A stretch of 64,000 bases of DNA, taken from NCBI RefSeq assembly GCF_000773975.1, contig NZ_JRUQ01000027.1, positions 248,001 to 312,000 on the forward strand. Direction: 5' to 3'. The notes beneath the pieces were generated by a model. The model ran no database searches, was not told the origin of the DNA, and saw only the letters and a program-made list of their open reading frames with translations. This DNA comes from Erwinia typographi. Lineage in GTDB: Bacteria; Pseudomonadota; Gammaproteobacteria; Enterobacterales; Enterobacteriaceae. Of the stretch, positions 1-10,006 are shown in pieces. The number at the start of each line of letters is the position of its first letter. Within the stretch, counting starts at the first letter, position 1. The translations under genes and the position numbers were made by a program.

Positions 1-261
1 AGCCGCTATGCCGCTTCAGAATTCTCGTTCATTCTGGCCGTACCGATGATGATGGGCGCCACGGTGCTGGATCTCTATAAAAGCATCGGCTTCCTGACGA
101 TGGCCGATTTCCCAATGTTTGCCGTTGGCTTTATCGTGGCGTTTATCGTCGCGCTGATTGCCATCAAGGTGTTCCTGAAGCTGATTCAGCGCATCTCGTT
201 CGTGCCGTTTGCTATCTATCGCTTTATTGTGGCGGCGGCGGTCTACATGATTTTCGTCTAA
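1..261 (+). CDS. uppP: Undecaprenyl-diphosphatase UppP (BacA), C-terminal part
   Basis: This is the 3' end of a gene that begins before the window; frame 1 is open from the first base and stops with TAA at 259-261. The visible 86 residues contain [20 protein letters not shown] and a hydrophobic C-terminus with two likely membrane spans, which I recognise as the UppP/BacA family. The family dephosphorylates undecaprenyl diphosphate at the inner membrane, recycling the lipid carrier for peptidoglycan and other envelope polymers. It is convergent with cca, the same neighbour it has in E. coli. The catalytic residues lie upstream of the window and cannot be checked. Confidence 0.93.
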   Translation, partial: SRYAASEFSFILAVPMMMGATVLDLYKSIGFLTMADFPMFAVGFIVAFIVALIAIKVFLKLIQRISFVPFAIYRFIVAAAVYMIFV

Positions 262-308
262 CCGGCGCTTTTCCCGGAGCTGGCCTGTCTGGGCTGGCTT
301 CGGGAGCC

Positions 309-1535
309 TTAAGCCTGCCGTTCTTTCCAGCGTTCTATCGCCGCAATTCTTCTCCTGGTTAATTCCTCTCTGACTTCCACGCCCTTAAAGCCGCTGGCGA
401 CCACCTCTTTGGTCGGCACGCCTGAGGCAATCTTAAAGGCTTCCCGCAGAAAATCGCCCTGCGGATAAGCATGGCTTTCGAACCCTGTACGCCCGCGCGC
501 ATCGGCTTCGCTGGTCAGCGCGATTTGCTCAACGCGCTGGGGTTTACGCCAGGCATCGATGCGGTCAAACAGGGCGATCAGCGTTTCCGGGCTCTGGCGC
601 TGTACGGTATGCACAAGATCGTGAAATTCGGTGACCAGCAGCGCCAGATCGCGGATGGCATTCGGCACGCGCAGACGCTGGCACAGCGCTGCGACCAGCG
701 GCACGCCCGCCGGGCCGTGGCCATGATGGCTGGGCCATTTTTCAGGGGGCGTCAGCGCCTTGCCGACGTCGTGAAACAGCGTGGCAAAACGGATAGCGAC
801 ATCAGGACTGAGTTGGGCAGCGATAGCCAGCGTCATCAGCGTATGCACGCCAGTGTCGATCTCTGGGTGCCATTTTGCCGGTGCCGGCACGCCATAAAGA
901 TTATCCAGCTCCGGGAACAGCACGGCCAACGCGCCGCAGTCCCGCAGCACCTGGAAATAAACCTGTGGATTGCGGGTTTCCAGCGCTTTTTCCGTCTCTT
1001 TCCACACCCGTTCGGCGGTCAGCGTATTCAGCTCGCCGCTTTCAGCCATCCAGCGCATCAGCGCCTGGGTCTCTTCTGCGATGACAAAATTCAGATGGGC
1101 AAAGCGCGCGGCAAAGCGCGCCACGCGAAGAACGCGCAGGGGGTCCTCATTAAAAGCGACTGAAACGTGGCGCAGCAGGCGTTTGTCCAAGTCCGCCCGT
1201 CCGCCATAGGGATCGTAAAAACGGCCCTGTTGGTCCTGAGCAATGGCATTGATGGTCAAATCACGGCGCTGTAAATCCTGCTCAAGGGTGACGTCCGGAG
1301 CGGAGTAACAGACAAACCCGGTATAGCCGCTGCCGCTTTTGCGTTCGGTCCGCGCCAGCGCATACTCCTGATGCGTGTCGGGATGCAGAAACACCGGAAA
1401 ATCGCGGCCTACCTGCTCATAGCCCTGGCTCAGCATCTCTTCTGGCGAAGCGCCGACCACCACCCAGTCCTGGTCTTTGACCGGCAGATTTAACAGTGCA
1501 TCGCGTACCGCGCCACCGACAAGGTAAGTCTTCAC
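309..1535 (-). CDS. cca: Multifunctional CCA protein (tRNA nucleotidyltransferase)
   Basis: Adds or repairs the 3'-CCA end of tRNAs without a nucleic acid template. The 408 residues are close to the 412 of E. coli Cca. The N-terminus has the class II nucleotidyltransferase signature ([20 protein letters not shown]), then the [11 protein letters not shown] and [15 protein letters not shown] motifs. The C-terminal half carries the HD phosphohydrolase domain ([15 protein letters not shown]), which gives the gammaproteobacterial enzyme its phosphatase and 2',3'-cyclic phosphodiesterase activities. Translation starts at GTG, as I recall for E. coli, with a GGAG ribosome site about nine bases upstream. 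It follows ygiM on the same strand but a hairpin ending in Ts separates them. Confidence 0.97.
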   Translation of the reverse strand: MKTYLVGGAVRDALLNLPVKDQDWVVVGASPEEMLSQGYEQVGRDFPVFLHPDTHQEYALARTERKSGSGYTGFVCYSAPDVTLEQDLQRRDLTINAIAQDQQGRFYDPYGGRADLDKRLLRHVSVAFNEDPLRVLRVARFAARFAHLNFVIAEETQALMRWMAESGELNTLTAERVWKETEKALETRNPQVYFQVLRDCGALAVLFPELDNLYGVPAPAKWHPEIDTGVHTLMTLAIAAQLSPDVAIRFATLFHDVGKALTPPEKWPSHHGHGPAGVPLVAALCQRLRVPNAIRDLALLVTEFHDLVHTVQRQSPETLIALFDRIDAWRKPQRVEQIALTSEADARGRTGFESHAYPQGDFLREAFKIASGVPTKEVVASGFKGVEVREELTRRRIAAIERWKERQA

Positions 1536-1623
1536 TACCGCGCTCCTGAGCTATTCGTTTCTGGCATCATACTTGAAGTGATGATCCTGTCCCACCTTTG
1601 CGGGGAAGTGGCTATCCTGCGGG

Positions 1624-1656
1624 CACGCAAAACAGGGCATCAATGGATGCCCTGCT
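1624..1656 (-). terminator. Likely intrinsic terminator of ygiM
   Basis: A nine-base perfect stem (CAGGGCATC with GATGCCCTG, four-base loop) lies 18 bases past the ygiM stop; read on the minus strand it is followed by TTTTG. It sits between ygiM and cca, so cca probably has its own promoter. Confidence 0.6.
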
Positions 1657-1672
1657 GCTGGTCGTCGCCGGA

Positions 1673-2293
1673 TCAGTTCATCCAGCGATCTTTCTTTTTA
1701 CGGCTTGGGATCATATGCGGTAACAGCAGGCCAAGCAGTAAACCTATGCCAGCCACGCCGCCGCCGTACATAAACCACTGCATGATAATGGTGCGCTGTT
1801 TGTCATCCAGCTGAACGTTAGCGGCGCTGACTTTTTTCTGCGCGACGATCAGCTCATTCTTCAGCTTCTGGTTCTCTTCTTTCAGGCCGTTGATCGCTCC
1901 GTCGCTACCCGCCACCTTTTTCTGCATTTCGGCGGTGCGCTGGTTCCAGCTCCCATCGATATTGGCCAGCTTGTCGGTCAGGTCTTTGACCTGCTGCTCA
2001 AGCTGCGGCACGCGGGTCCGCAGGCTTGGCTGCTGGCTGAGCTGCGCCTGCGGGATCCAGATGGTACGACCGTTAGAATCGCGGATCTGCGCGTAATGGG
2101 TGCTGTCGTTGGTTTGCAGCAGCTCAACCTCTTCCCCGGCGTTCAGGGTGCCGACAAGGCGGTAACTGTCGCTGGGACCGCTACGGACCCAGGTGGAAAG
2201 CTCGTCGGAAATATAGCGTTTCTCTTCGGCATGAACGGAAGCTGCTACGCTAAATGTCAGTAAAGTAAGGCCAATAAGATGAGTTTTTTTCAT
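1673..2293 (-). CDS. ygiM: YgiM, SH3-domain inner-membrane protein
   Basis: Membrane-anchored bacterial SH3-domain protein of the TIGR04211 family; its molecular role is poorly defined. The 206 residues show a signal peptide (1-22, ending SVHA before EEKRYIS), an SH3_3-type domain at about 24-90 with the GSC-like SGPSDSYRLVGTLNAGEEV stretch, a predicted coiled coil at about 95-165 rich in Lys, Glu and Gln heptads, one membrane helix at about 170-195, and a short basic tail (SRKKKDRWMN). The layout suggests a periplasmic SH3 and coiled-coil region held by a C-terminal anchor. It lies between ygiF (divergent) and cca, as in E. coli. Confidence 0.93.
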   Translation of the reverse strand: MKKTHLIGLTLLTFSVAASVHAEEKRYISDELSTWVRSGPSDSYRLVGTLNAGEEVELLQTNDSTHYAQIRDSNGRTIWIPQAQLSQQPSLRTRVPQLEQQVKDLTDKLANIDGSWNQRTAEMQKKVAGSDGAINGLKEENQKLKNELIVAQKKVSAANVQLDDKQRTIIMQWFMYGGGVAGIGLLLGLLLPHMIPSRKKKDRWMN

Positions 2294-2588
2294 TCGATAT
2301 CTTTTTACGTGGGTCCTGGAAAAATTAATGAAACAGTCTGGAGCTGGCTCGTATAAAGCTAAATGAGAACTTTCCTGGTCTCAGGGCAGTGCCAGGCGTG
2401 CCGCAAAAGCATAATTAAGCCGAGACAGCCACGGCGATTCTGCATTACTCTTCACGTCATATATGGCTAGTGCGCAGCGCATTTTTCGGCGTCATTTTAC
2501 TGATAAAAGCTAAAAATGGCGAAAAATGAGCAGCATAATCGCGCCGGTGCTCCACTTAACGTACCGCTAATCATCTGATTAATAAAAT
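2294..2588. promoter_or_regulatory. Divergent intergenic region ygiM/ygiF
   Basis: About 295 bases between two divergent starts. It must hold the promoters of both genes. It contains a moderately A+T-rich stretch with repeated AAAAATG-type words near 2505-2530, but I see no confident operator, hairpin or small RNA gene. Confidence 0.45.
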
Positions 2589-3893
2589 ATGACCATCGAA
2601 ATCGAAGTAAAGTTCATTGCCACGCGGGATGCCGCTGAAAAACTCCCGGCCCTGCTGGAAAACTGGCCGAATAAACATGCTGAGCCACTCCGGCTGACCA
2701 ACATCTATTTTGAGACGGCGGATAGCCAACTGCGCCGCTGGGATATGGGCCTGCGCATCCGTGGCTTTGGCGACAGCTATGAGATGACCCTGAAGACGGC
2801 GGGGCAAACCCTCGGCGGCCTGCACCAGCGGCCGGAGTATAACGTGGCGCTGGACTCGCCGGAGCTGGCTATTGACCTGCTCCCGGCGGAGGTCTGGCCG
2901 GAAGGCTGCGATGTGGCCGCCCTGCAACAGCGGCTTAATCCGCTGTTCAGCACCCACTTTGTGCGTGAAAAGTGGGTGGTTACTTACCTGAAAAGCGAGA
3001 TCGAAGTTGCATTTGACAGTGGTGAAGTGCGCGCAGGTGACTCAGGCGAGCCGCTGAGCGAGGTCGAGCTGGAGCTGAAAACCGGTGAGCGGGACGATCT
3101 GCTGGCCTTTGCCGCTGAACTGTCAAACATGGGCGGCCTGCGGCTGGGCAGCCTGAGCAAGGCTGCCAGGGGCTATGCGCTGGCGAAAGGCAACCCGCCG
3201 CGCGAGCTGCGCCCGTTGTCGGTGATGAAAGTGAAGCCGAAGGCGACGGTCGAAGAGGGGATGCAGGCCGCATTCACCCTGGCGTTAAACCAGTGGCAGT
3301 ACCACGAGGAGCTTTGGCTGCGGGGTAACGGCGCTGCTCAGCATGAGGTTCAGCAGGCGCTGGAGACGCTGCGCCAGGCCTTCTCGCTGTTTGGGGCGCT
3401 GGTGCCGCGCAAGGCCAGCCACGCGCTGCGCCATTCGCTGACCGGGCTGGAAGAAGCGCTGCTCGACGATGACGTTCAGGCCGCGCCGCTCTGCTTCAGC
3501 CCGCTCTCTCTACATACCCAGTTAGCGCTTACTAACTGGATTGTCACCGAGCGCTGGCGCGGGTTTATCGATGCCAAGGCCGATGCCAAACTTCAGGGAT
3601 CGTTTAAACGCTTCTGCGACATTATGCTGGGAAGGATTGCAGCGGATCTGAGAGAGACTTTCAGCCAGGTGCGCCAGCTGAATGAGTATCAGGACAAGCT
3701 GACCCGGCTGCATCGTCAGCTGCTGGCGGCGCGCTTGTTGGCTGGCGCATATGACTTCGCTGCCGTTGAGGCGTGGCTACAGGGCTGGCAGCAGCTGGCG
3801 CAGGCTATTGAAAATAGGCAGGAAATCTGGCTGGAGAATTACAGCCGTCAGGCAGCGAAGCAGCCCGCGTTCTGGAAAAATAGTAATGTCTGA
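2589..3893 (+). CDS. ygiF: Inorganic triphosphatase YgiF (CYTH-CHAD)
   Basis: Hydrolyses inorganic tripolyphosphate, as shown for E. coli YgiF (433 residues; 434 here). The N-terminal CYTH domain (about 2-200) begins with the signature ExExK as EIEVKF and carries the tunnel residues typical of the family, for example MGLRIRG, MTLKTAG and the ELELK strand. A CHAD helical domain (about 220-425) follows, with conserved basic and histidine residues (RKASHALRHSL) thought to bind polyphosphate. It is upstream of glnE with a 70-base gap and the same orientation, so the two are probably cotranscribed. The ribosome site before the ATG is weak (A-rich), which may mean modest expression. Confidence 0.95.
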   Translation: MTIEIEVKFIATRDAAEKLPALLENWPNKHAEPLRLTNIYFETADSQLRRWDMGLRIRGFGDSYEMTLKTAGQTLGGLHQRPEYNVALDSPELAIDLLPAEVWPEGCDVAALQQRLNPLFSTHFVREKWVVTYLKSEIEVAFDSGEVRAGDSGEPLSEVELELKTGERDDLLAFAAELSNMGGLRLGSLSKAARGYALAKGNPPRELRPLSVMKVKPKATVEEGMQAAFTLALNQWQYHEELWLRGNGAAQHEVQQALETLRQAFSLFGALVPRKASHALRHSLTGLEEALLDDDVQAAPLCFSPLSLHTQLALTNWIVTERWRGFIDAKADAKLQGSFKRFCDIMLGRIAADLRETFSQVRQLNEYQDKLTRLHRQLLAARLLAGAYDFAAVEAWLQGWQQLAQAIENRQEIWLENYSRQAAKQPAFWKNSNV

Positions 3894-3963
3894 ACCTGCG
3901 CAGGGTCACCGCGCCAGGGCTCTCAGAGAACCAAGTGAATAACGCCTGAAACAGGGAGTTTTT

Positions 3964-6798
3964 ATGTTGCCAACGCCTTCCCGGATTTTGCCGCCGTCGC
4001 TGACGGCTCAACTCTCTCAGCTCAGTCCTGAACTGGGAGAGTTGAGTGCCGAACAGCAGAGCGTGCTGGTTTTCAGTGATTTTGTACATGAGAACCTGAC
4101 GCGTTATCCCGAATGGTGGCAGGCGCTGCGGCAGGAGCCGCCTCAGCCGGGAGAGTGGCAGCACTACGCTGGCTGGCTGACGGATAAACTGGCTGGCGTG
4201 ACGGATGAAACTGCCCTGATGCGCGAGCTGCGCCTGTTCCGGCGATATATGCTGACCCGCATCGCCTGGATGCAAACGCTGGCCGTCAGTACCACCGGGC
4301 AATCACTCCAGCAGCTGAGCGTACTGGCGGAAACGCTGATTGTCGCCGCGCGTGACTGGTTGTGGCAGGCCTGCTGCCGCGAATTCGGTACGCCGGTGAA
4401 CGCTGCCGGTGAGCCGCAGCCTTTGCTGATCCTCGGGATGGGCAAGCTGGGCGGCGGCGAGCTGAACTTCTCCTCTGATATCGATCTGATTTTTACCTGG
4501 CCGGAAAACGGCTGCACAACCGGCGGTCGCCGCGAGCTGGATAATGCCCAGTTCTTCACCCGGCTGGGGCAGCGTCTGATTAAAGTGCTCGATCAGCCCA
4601 CGGTAGACGGCTTCGTCTATCGGGTGGATATGCGCCTCAGGCCGTTTGGCGATAGCGGGCCGCTGGTTCTCAGCTTCGCCGCGCTGGAGGATTACTATCA
4701 GGAGCAGGGGCGCGACTGGGAGCGCTACGCGATGGTCAAAGCGCGGCTGATGGGCGGCGACGGAGACCGCTGGAGCCAGGAACTACAGCAGATGCTGCGA
4801 CCGTTTATCTACCGCCGCTATATCGATTTCAGCGTGATTCAGTCGCTGCGCAATATGAAAAGCATGATCGCTCGCGAAGTCCGGCGGCGGGGCCTGACCG
4901 ATAACATCAAGCTGGGGGCTGGCGGCATCCGCGAAACGGAATTTATCGTGCAGGTTTTCCAGCTGATCCGCGGTGGCCGCGAGCGTTCGCTTCAGCTGCG
5001 TTCTCTGCTGCCGACCCTTCAGGCCATTGGCGAGCTGAATCTGCTCTCTGCCGGACAGGTGAGCCAGTTGGGGGAGGCCTATCTCTACCTGCGTCGGCTG
5101 GAGAATCTGCTGCAAAGCATCGGCGATGAGCAGACGCAAACGCTGCCTGCGGATGAGTTGAATCGTGAACGCCTTGCCTGGGCGATGGGTGTTGACGGCT
5201 GGCCGCTGCTGACCAGGCAGCTTGAAGCACATATGGCGGCCGTGCGCGCTATTTTTGACGACTTGATCGGTGACGACACGCCGGATACCGGCGGCGGCAA
5301 AGAAGCCGATGAATATGGCGTGCTCTGGCAGGATCGGCTGGAGGAGGCCGAGCTGGCGCCGCTGGTTCCCCATCTTGAAAGCGAAGGGCGCCAGCGCCTG
5401 CTTCAGGCGATTACGGATTTCCGTCAGGATGTGGATAAGCGCACCATCGGGCCGCGAGGGCGCCAGGCGCTGGACCAGCTGATGCCACGGTTGCTGAGTG
5501 AAGTGTGCCCCAGGCCGGATGCCGCCGTCGCATTAAGCCGGCTGACGCCGCTGCTGCTCGGCGTGGTTACCCGCACCACTTACCTGGAACTGCTGACCGA
5601 GTTCCACGGCGCATTAAAGCATCTGATTCGTCTCTGTGCGGCTTCGCCGATGGTGGCCAGCCAGTTGGCCCGTTACCCGCTGCTGCTTGACGAGCTGCTG
5701 GACCCGGCCACGCTCTATCAACCTACGGCGACCGATGCCTACCGCGACGAGCTGCGGCAGTATCTGCTGCGCATTCCTGAAGAGGATGAGGAGCAGCAGC
5801 TGGAAGCGCTGCGCCAGTTTAAACAGGCGCAGCATCTGCGTATTGCCGCCGCAGATATCGCTGAGACGCTGCCGGTGATGAAGGTCAGCGACCATCTGAC
5901 CTGGCTGGCGGAAGCGATCGTTGAGCAAGTGGTGCAGCAGGCGTGGCAGATGATGGTGCAGCGCTACGGACGACCTTCGCACCTCAGCCAGCAGCAGGAG
6001 CGCGGGTTCGCCGTAGTGGGCTACGGGAAGCTCGGCGGCTGGGAGTTGGGCTATAGCTCCGATCTGGATCTGGTCTTCCTGCATGATTGTCCGGCAGATG
6101 CCGTCACCGACGGCGAGCGAAGCATTGACGGCAGGCAGTTTTACCTGCGGCTGGCACAGCGGGTTATGCACCTGTTCAGCACGCGCACCTCGTCGGGCAT
6201 TCTGTATGAGGTGGATGCTCGCCTGCGCCCCTCTGGCGCCGCCGGGATGCTGGTCAGCACTTTCGAAGCCTTTGACGACTATCAGCGCAACGAAGCCTGG
6301 ACCTGGGAACACCAGGCGCTGGTGCGTGCCCGCATCGTATTCGGCGAGCCTGCGCTGAGCCAGCGTTTTGATGATATTCGCCGCGGGATCCTCTGTCTGC
6401 CGCGCGACGCGGACAAATTGAAGAGTGAGGTGCGGGAAATGCGGGCCAAAATGCGGGCGCACCTTGGCAACAAGCAGAAAGGTCGCTGGGATCTCAAAGC
6501 CGACCGTGGAGGGATTACCGATATTGAATTCATCACCCAGTATCTGGTCTTACGCTTTGCGGCCAGTGAACCCAAACTGACGCGCTGGTCCGATAACGTG
6601 CGTATTCTGGCGCTGATGGCTAACAGTGGTCGTATGGCCGAAGAGGAGGCGCAGGCGCTGACCGTAGCCTATACCACGCTGCGCGATGAGCTGCATCATC
6701 TGGCGTTGCAGGAGCTACCGGGCCATGTGTCGCCTGAAGCGTTCAGCGCCGAGCAGTCGGTAGTCAACAGCAGCTGGCAGCGCTGGTTTGACGAGTAA
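3964..6798 (+). CDS. glnE: Bifunctional glutamine synthetase adenylyltransferase/adenylyl-removing enzyme
   Basis: Controls glutamine synthetase by adding or removing AMP in response to PII and glutamine. At 944 residues it matches the 946 of E. coli. Two nucleotidyltransferase modules are visible: the N-terminal deadenylylating one with [20 protein letters not shown] near residue 158, and the C-terminal adenylylating one with [20 protein letters not shown] near 686. Both keep the GSxSDxD-like metal-binding aspartates, so both activities should be intact. A helical regulatory linker separates them. An AGGGAG ribosome site precedes the ATG. The order ygiF-glnE-hldE is conserved in enterobacteria. 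Confidence 0.97.
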   Translation: MLPTPSRILPPSLTAQLSQLSPELGELSAEQQSVLVFSDFVHENLTRYPEWWQALRQEPPQPGEWQHYAGWLTDKLAGVTDETALMRELRLFRRYMLTRIAWMQTLAVSTTGQSLQQLSVLAETLIVAARDWLWQACCREFGTPVNAAGEPQPLLILGMGKLGGGELNFSSDIDLIFTWPENGCTTGGRRELDNAQFFTRLGQRLIKVLDQPTVDGFVYRVDMRLRPFGDSGPLVLSFAALEDYYQEQGRDWERYAMVKARLMGGDGDRWSQELQQMLRPFIYRRYIDFSVIQSLRNMKSMIAREVRRRGLTDNIKLGAGGIRETEFIVQVFQLIRGGRERSLQLRSLLPTLQAIGELNLLSAGQVSQLGEAYLYLRRLENLLQSIGDEQTQTLPADELNRERLAWAMGVDGWPLLTRQLEAHMAAVRAIFDDLIGDDTPDTGGGKEADEYGVLWQDRLEEAELAPLVPHLESEGRQRLLQAITDFRQDVDKRTIGPRGRQALDQLMPRLLSEVCPRPDAAVALSRLTPLLLGVVTRTTYLELLTEFHGALKHLIRLCAASPMVASQLARYPLLLDELLDPATLYQPTATDAYRDELRQYLLRIPEEDEEQQLEALRQFKQAQHLRIAAADIAETLPVMKVSDHLTWLAEAIVEQVVQQAWQMMVQRYGRPSHLSQQQERGFAVVGYGKLGGWELGYSSDLDLVFLHDCPADAVTDGERSIDGRQFYLRLAQRVMHLFSTRTSSGILYEVDARLRPSGAAGMLVSTFEAFDDYQRNEAWTWEHQALVRARIVFGEPALSQRFDDIRRGILCLPRDADKLKSEVREMRAKMRAHLGNKQKGRWDLKADRGGITDIEFITQYLVLRFAASEPKLTRWSDNVRILALMANSGRMAEEEAQALTVAYTTLRDELHHLALQELPGHVSPEAFSAEQSVVNSSWQRWFDE

Positions 6799-6902
6799 AT
6801 ACTCTCCGCGGCCGTCTGGCGGCGCGGGGGGAAATGTGCGGGATAGTCTGCTTATGCTATCATCGCGCGCAATATTTTTGACTTCAGCCTGGAGTGTCTG
6901 GA

Positions 6903-8330
6903 ATGAAAATTACTCTGCCCGATTTTAACCGTGCAGGTGTTCTGGTGGTTGGCGACGTGATGCTGGATCGCTACTGGTACGGCCCAACCAGCCGCATCTC
7001 CCCTGAAGCCCCGGTTCCCGTGGTGAAGGTCGACACCGTTGAGGAGCGCCCGGGCGGCGCGGCCAACGTTGCCATGAACATCGCCTCGCTGGGCGCTGGC
7101 TCCCGTCTGGTGGGCTTAACGGGCGCAGATGATGCGGCGCGTGCGCTGAATGCCACCCTCAGCGGCGTCAACGTTCAGTGTGATTTCGTGGCGGTATCCA
7201 CCCATCCTACCATCACCAAGCTGCGTATCCTGTCACGCAACCAGCAGCTGATCCGTCTTGATTTCGAAGAGGGGTTTGAGGGCGTGGACCCTGAGCCTCT
7301 GCACCAGCGCATCCGCCAGGCGCTGCCAGCAAGCGGCGCGCTGGTGCTTTCTGACTATGCCAAAGGGGCGCTGGCCAGCGTGGAGACCATCATCCAGATT
7401 GCCCGTGAGGCAAAAGTACCGGTGCTGGTCGATCCGAAAGGCACGGATTTTGAACGCTATCGCGGGGCGACTATCCTGACGCCAAACCTGTCTGAGTTTG
7501 AAGCGGTAGTCGGCAAGTGCAAAGACGAAGCGGAAATTGTTGAGCGCGGCATGGCGCTGATGGCGACTTTTGAGCTGTCGGCGCTGCTGGTGACCCGCTC
7601 AGAAAACGGCATGACGCTGCTGCAACCGGGTAAAAAACCGTTCCATCTGCCGACCCAGGCGCAGGAAGTGTATGACGTGACCGGCGCCGGAGATACGGTG
7701 ATTGGCGTGCTGGCCGCCGCTCTGGCCGCGGGCAACACGCTGGAAGAGAGCTGTTTCCTGGCTAATGCCGCCGCTGGCGTGGTGGTCGGCAAGCTGGGGA
7801 CGTCTACGGTCTCTCCCGTTGAGCTGGAAAACGCCATTCGCGCCCGCCCGGAATCCGGTTTTGGCGTGATGGACGAAGCGCAGCTGAAGGAAGCAGTAGC
7901 GCTGGCTCGCCGCCGTGGCGAGAAGGTGGTGATGACCAACGGCTGCTTTGATATTTTGCACGCGGGCCACGTCTCCTATCTTGCCAACGCGCGCAAGCTG
8001 GGCGACAGGCTGATCGTGGCGGTCAACAGCGATGCTTCAACCAAACGCCTGAAGGGCGAAAGCCGTCCGATTAATCCGCTGGAAAACCGGATGATCGTGC
8101 TGGGCGCGCTGGAAGCGGTTGACTGGGTTGTTCCTTTTGAAGAGGATACGCCGCAGCGGGTGATTGCTGACGTGCTGCCGGATCTGCTGGTAAAAGGCGG
8201 TGACTACAAGCCGGAAGATATTGCCGGCAGCAAAGAAGTCTGGGCAAACGGCGGCGAGGTTCTGGTGCTGAATTTTGAAGACGGCATCTCGACCAGCAAT
8301 ATCATCAGGGCGATCAAGTCCAGAGATTAA
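6903..8330 (+). CDS. hldE: Bifunctional heptose kinase/adenylyltransferase HldE
   Basis: Makes ADP-heptose for the lipopolysaccharide inner core. The N-terminal half (about 1-318) is a PfkB/ribokinase-type D-glycero-beta-D-manno-heptose-7-phosphate kinase with a GGAANVAMN start motif and the anion-hole/base motif [11 protein letters not shown]. The C-terminal part (about 343-475) is a nucleotidyltransferase with [16 protein letters not shown], including the HxGH motif, and a [10 protein letters not shown] segment. I chose the ATG at 6903 over an in-frame GTG at 6894 because GGAG at 6891-6894 is eight bases upstream and E. coli HldE starts at the equivalent MKxTLPxF. Length is 475 against 477. 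A strong bidirectional terminator follows. Confidence 0.97.
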   Translation: MKITLPDFNRAGVLVVGDVMLDRYWYGPTSRISPEAPVPVVKVDTVEERPGGAANVAMNIASLGAGSRLVGLTGADDAARALNATLSGVNVQCDFVAVSTHPTITKLRILSRNQQLIRLDFEEGFEGVDPEPLHQRIRQALPASGALVLSDYAKGALASVETIIQIAREAKVPVLVDPKGTDFERYRGATILTPNLSEFEAVVGKCKDEAEIVERGMALMATFELSALLVTRSENGMTLLQPGKKPFHLPTQAQEVYDVTGAGDTVIGVLAAALAAGNTLEESCFLANAAAGVVVGKLGTSTVSPVELENAIRARPESGFGVMDEAQLKEAVALARRRGEKVVMTNGCFDILHAGHVSYLANARKLGDRLIVAVNSDASTKRLKGESRPINPLENRMIVLGALEAVDWVVPFEEDTPQRVIADVLPDLLVKGGDYKPEDIAGSKEVWANGGEVLVLNFEDGISTSNIIRAIKSRD

Positions 8331-8352
8331 TCTGCTGGCCTTGGCCCGATAC

Positions 8353-8384
8353 AAAAAAGGGGCGATCTGCGATCGCCCCTTTTT
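8353..8384. terminator. Bidirectional intrinsic terminator hldE/ubiK
   Basis: GGGGCGATC and GATCGCCCC form a nine-base stem with a three-base loop, flanked by six As on the left and five Ts on the right. It works on either strand and separates the convergent hldE and ubiK. Confidence 0.9.
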
Positions 8385-8403
8385 GCTGCGAAAACCGGAA
8401 GAA

Positions 8404-8691
8404 CTACTGTAAGTCTTCCGGTTTAATCACTTCCTGGGCTGCCGTTTCAACGCCGCGGCTTTCCAGTTCGGCAATACGCTGTTCCAGCGCCGCCAGCTTC
8501 TCTCGGGTGCGTAATAACACCTGGGTTTGCACATCAAACTCTTCGCGATTGACCAAATCTAAACGGGTGAGCTGCGACTGTAGCGTCTGACGGATTTTTT
8601 TCTCAACGTCGTCACCGAACTCACGAATGCCTTTAGGCATGGATTCATGAACCTGGCGGGCAAGTTGTTCAATTTTTTTGGGGTCAATCAT
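8404..8691 (-). CDS. ubiK: Ubiquinone biosynthesis accessory factor UbiK
   Basis: Small coiled-coil protein (YqiC family) that helps the soluble Ubi complex, through UbiJ, in aerobic ubiquinone synthesis. The 95 residues begin [20 protein letters not shown] and contain the conserved [15 protein letters not shown] stretch, followed by a long amphipathic coiled coil ([15 protein letters not shown]) and a loose tail. The open frame continues 34 codons upstream, but the family start is the ATG at 8691, so the longer version is rejected. It is divergent from ribB and convergent with hldE, as in E. coli. Confidence 0.94.
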   Translation of the reverse strand: MIDPKKIEQLARQVHESMPKGIREFGDDVEKKIRQTLQSQLTRLDLVNREEFDVQTQVLLRTREKLAALEQRIAELESRGVETAAQEVIKPEDLQ

Positions 8692-8844
8692 AGCGGCTTC
8701 CTGGTAGCGGCAAAGTTTCTTTAAGTGTAATGCGATATTCCGAAAGGATAAACCTGAAATAAGCAAAGCCGTTAAATGGCAAACCAATCGCACATTTTGT
8801 TCGTTGCCCTGATTTTTTAACGGCGTTATAGTAAGCAGGCTTAT

Positions 8845-8990
8845 TCTCAGGGCGGGGTGAAATTCCCCACCGGCGGTAAATCAGCTTCGGCTGAAAGCCC
8901 GCGAGCGCTTCAGACCTCCCGGTCTGGAGGTCAGCAGATCCGGTGTAATTCCGGGGCCGACGGTTAAAGTCCGGATGGGAGAGAGTAACG
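8845..8990 (+). ncRNA. FMN riboswitch (RFN element)
   Basis: The run has the full RFN pattern: an opening CTCAGGGCGGGGTGAAATTC, the conserved CCCACCGGCGGTAAAT, a variable stem (GACCTCCCGGTCTGGAGGTC), the CAGCAGATCCGGTGTAATTC block, GGGGCCGACGGTTAAAGTCC and a closing GGATGGGAGAGAG. It lies about 110 bases upstream of ribB on the same strand. In E. coli the ribB RFN element lowers ribB expression when FMN is bound, at transcription termination and translation; the same control is expected here. Confidence 0.97.
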
Positions 8991-9098
8991 TATCTGGCCG
9001 GGCCTGCGCCCGCCTCGCCGTTATTTTTTGTCACTGCATGACACTCCTAAGCACGCCCTGATTCTGGTAACCCATACATTCAATAAGGCTTTATTACC

Positions 9099-9755
9099 AT
9101 GAATCAGACGCTACTTTCTGAATTTGGCACGCCCCAGCAGCGTGTAGAACGGGCCATTGCAGCTCTGCGCGACGGGCGCGGCGTGATGGTATTGGACGAT
9201 GAAGATCGCGAGAACGAAGGCGATATGATCTTCGCAGCGGAAACCATGACCGTGGAGCAGATGGCGCTGACCATTCGCCACGGTAGCGGCATCGTCTGTC
9301 TGTGTCTGACCGAAGAACGTCGCCGCCAGCTTGAGCTGCCGATGATGGTCGACCATAACACCAGTTCATACGGCACCGGTTTTACCGTGACCATTGAAGC
9401 CGCCGAAGGCGTGACCACCGGCGTTTCTGCTAAAGATCGCGTCACCACTATTCGTGCCGCTATCGCCGACGATGCTAAACCTTCCGATCTCAACCGTCCC
9501 GGCCACGTTTTCCCGCTTCGCGCCCGCGAAGGCGGCGTGCTGAGCCGCGGTGGTCACACTGAAGCGACTATCGATCTGGTGACGCTGGCCGGTTTTAAAC
9601 CTGCGGGCGTGCTGTGCGAGTTGACCAATGATGATGGCTCAATGGCGCACGCGCCTGAAGCGATTGTATTTGCTAAGCAGCACAACATGCCGGTAGTGAC
9701 TATCGAAGATCTGGTTGCCTGGCGTCGTAGCCACGAGGCTCGTCAGGCAAGCTAA
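9099..9755 (+). CDS. ribB: 3,4-dihydroxy-2-butanone-4-phosphate synthase
   Basis: Converts ribulose 5-phosphate to formate and the four-carbon unit used in riboflavin synthesis. The 218 residues match E. coli RibB (217). Key motifs are visible: the acidic metal and substrate loop [26 protein letters not shown], the conserved [13 protein letters not shown], and [11 protein letters not shown]. It stands alone, not fused to a ribA domain. The FMN riboswitch upstream marks it as feedback-controlled. A long structured hairpin with a T run follows. In E. coli zupT lies close by between ribB and ygiD; it is absent here. Confidence 0.97.
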   Translation: MNQTLLSEFGTPQQRVERAIAALRDGRGVMVLDDEDRENEGDMIFAAETMTVEQMALTIRHGSGIVCLCLTEERRRQLELPMMVDHNTSSYGTGFTVTIEAAEGVTTGVSAKDRVTTIRAAIADDAKPSDLNRPGHVFPLRAREGGVLSRGGHTEATIDLVTLAGFKPAGVLCELTNDDGSMAHAPEAIVFAKQHNMPVVTIEDLVAWRRSHEARQAS

Positions 9756-9769
9756 ACGCGACGGTAAAG

Positions 9770-9836
9770 AAAGCCGGGTGCTCTCCCAAAGCCAGCAGGT
9801 CGTCTGGTCTTTGGTGCGGAGTATCCGGCTTTTTTT
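9770..9836 (+). terminator. Long structured intrinsic terminator after ribB
   Basis: The outer stem AAAGCCGG/CCGGCTTT is closed around an inner stem (CCAAAG-CCAG with CTGG-CTTTGG), giving an extended hairpin of about 65 bases followed by seven Ts. It begins 14 bases after the ribB stop. The unusual length is noted as a finding. Confidence 0.75.
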
Positions 9837-10006
9837 CGAACCCCTCCGCCTCCTCTTCTGAGGCAAAGGCCAGCAGTAGCCTCAGACACTCTCTTCTTTT
9901 GCCGTTCAAATTTCTTGATGATCTTCATCATGGTTATCCGGGTTCATCACCGGGGAAAAGCGCGTAATCTGGCCGTTATCAAACCGACACATTCAGGGGA
10001 ACTATT
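9837..10006. other. Intergenic ribB terminator to ygiD
   Basis: Holds the ygiD promoter region and an AGGGGAA ribosome site just before the ygiD start. No zupT gene and no small reading frame that I can support. Confidence 0.4.

Noticed and set aside
268..306. Hairpin between uppP and cca as an intrinsic terminator
   Set aside because: CCCGGAGCTGGCC can pair with the GGGCTGGCTTCGGG side, but neither strand has a T run after the stem, so function is doubtful.
471..1163. A 230-codon plus-strand frame inside cca
   Set aside because: Antisense to the conserved Cca HD and nucleotidyltransferase regions, rich in Arg/His/Gln, with no start signal.
5614..6462. A 282-codon minus-strand frame inside glnE
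   Set aside because: It lies entirely within a conserved, full-length glnE and its translation has no family features; it reflects G+C-rich codon bias.
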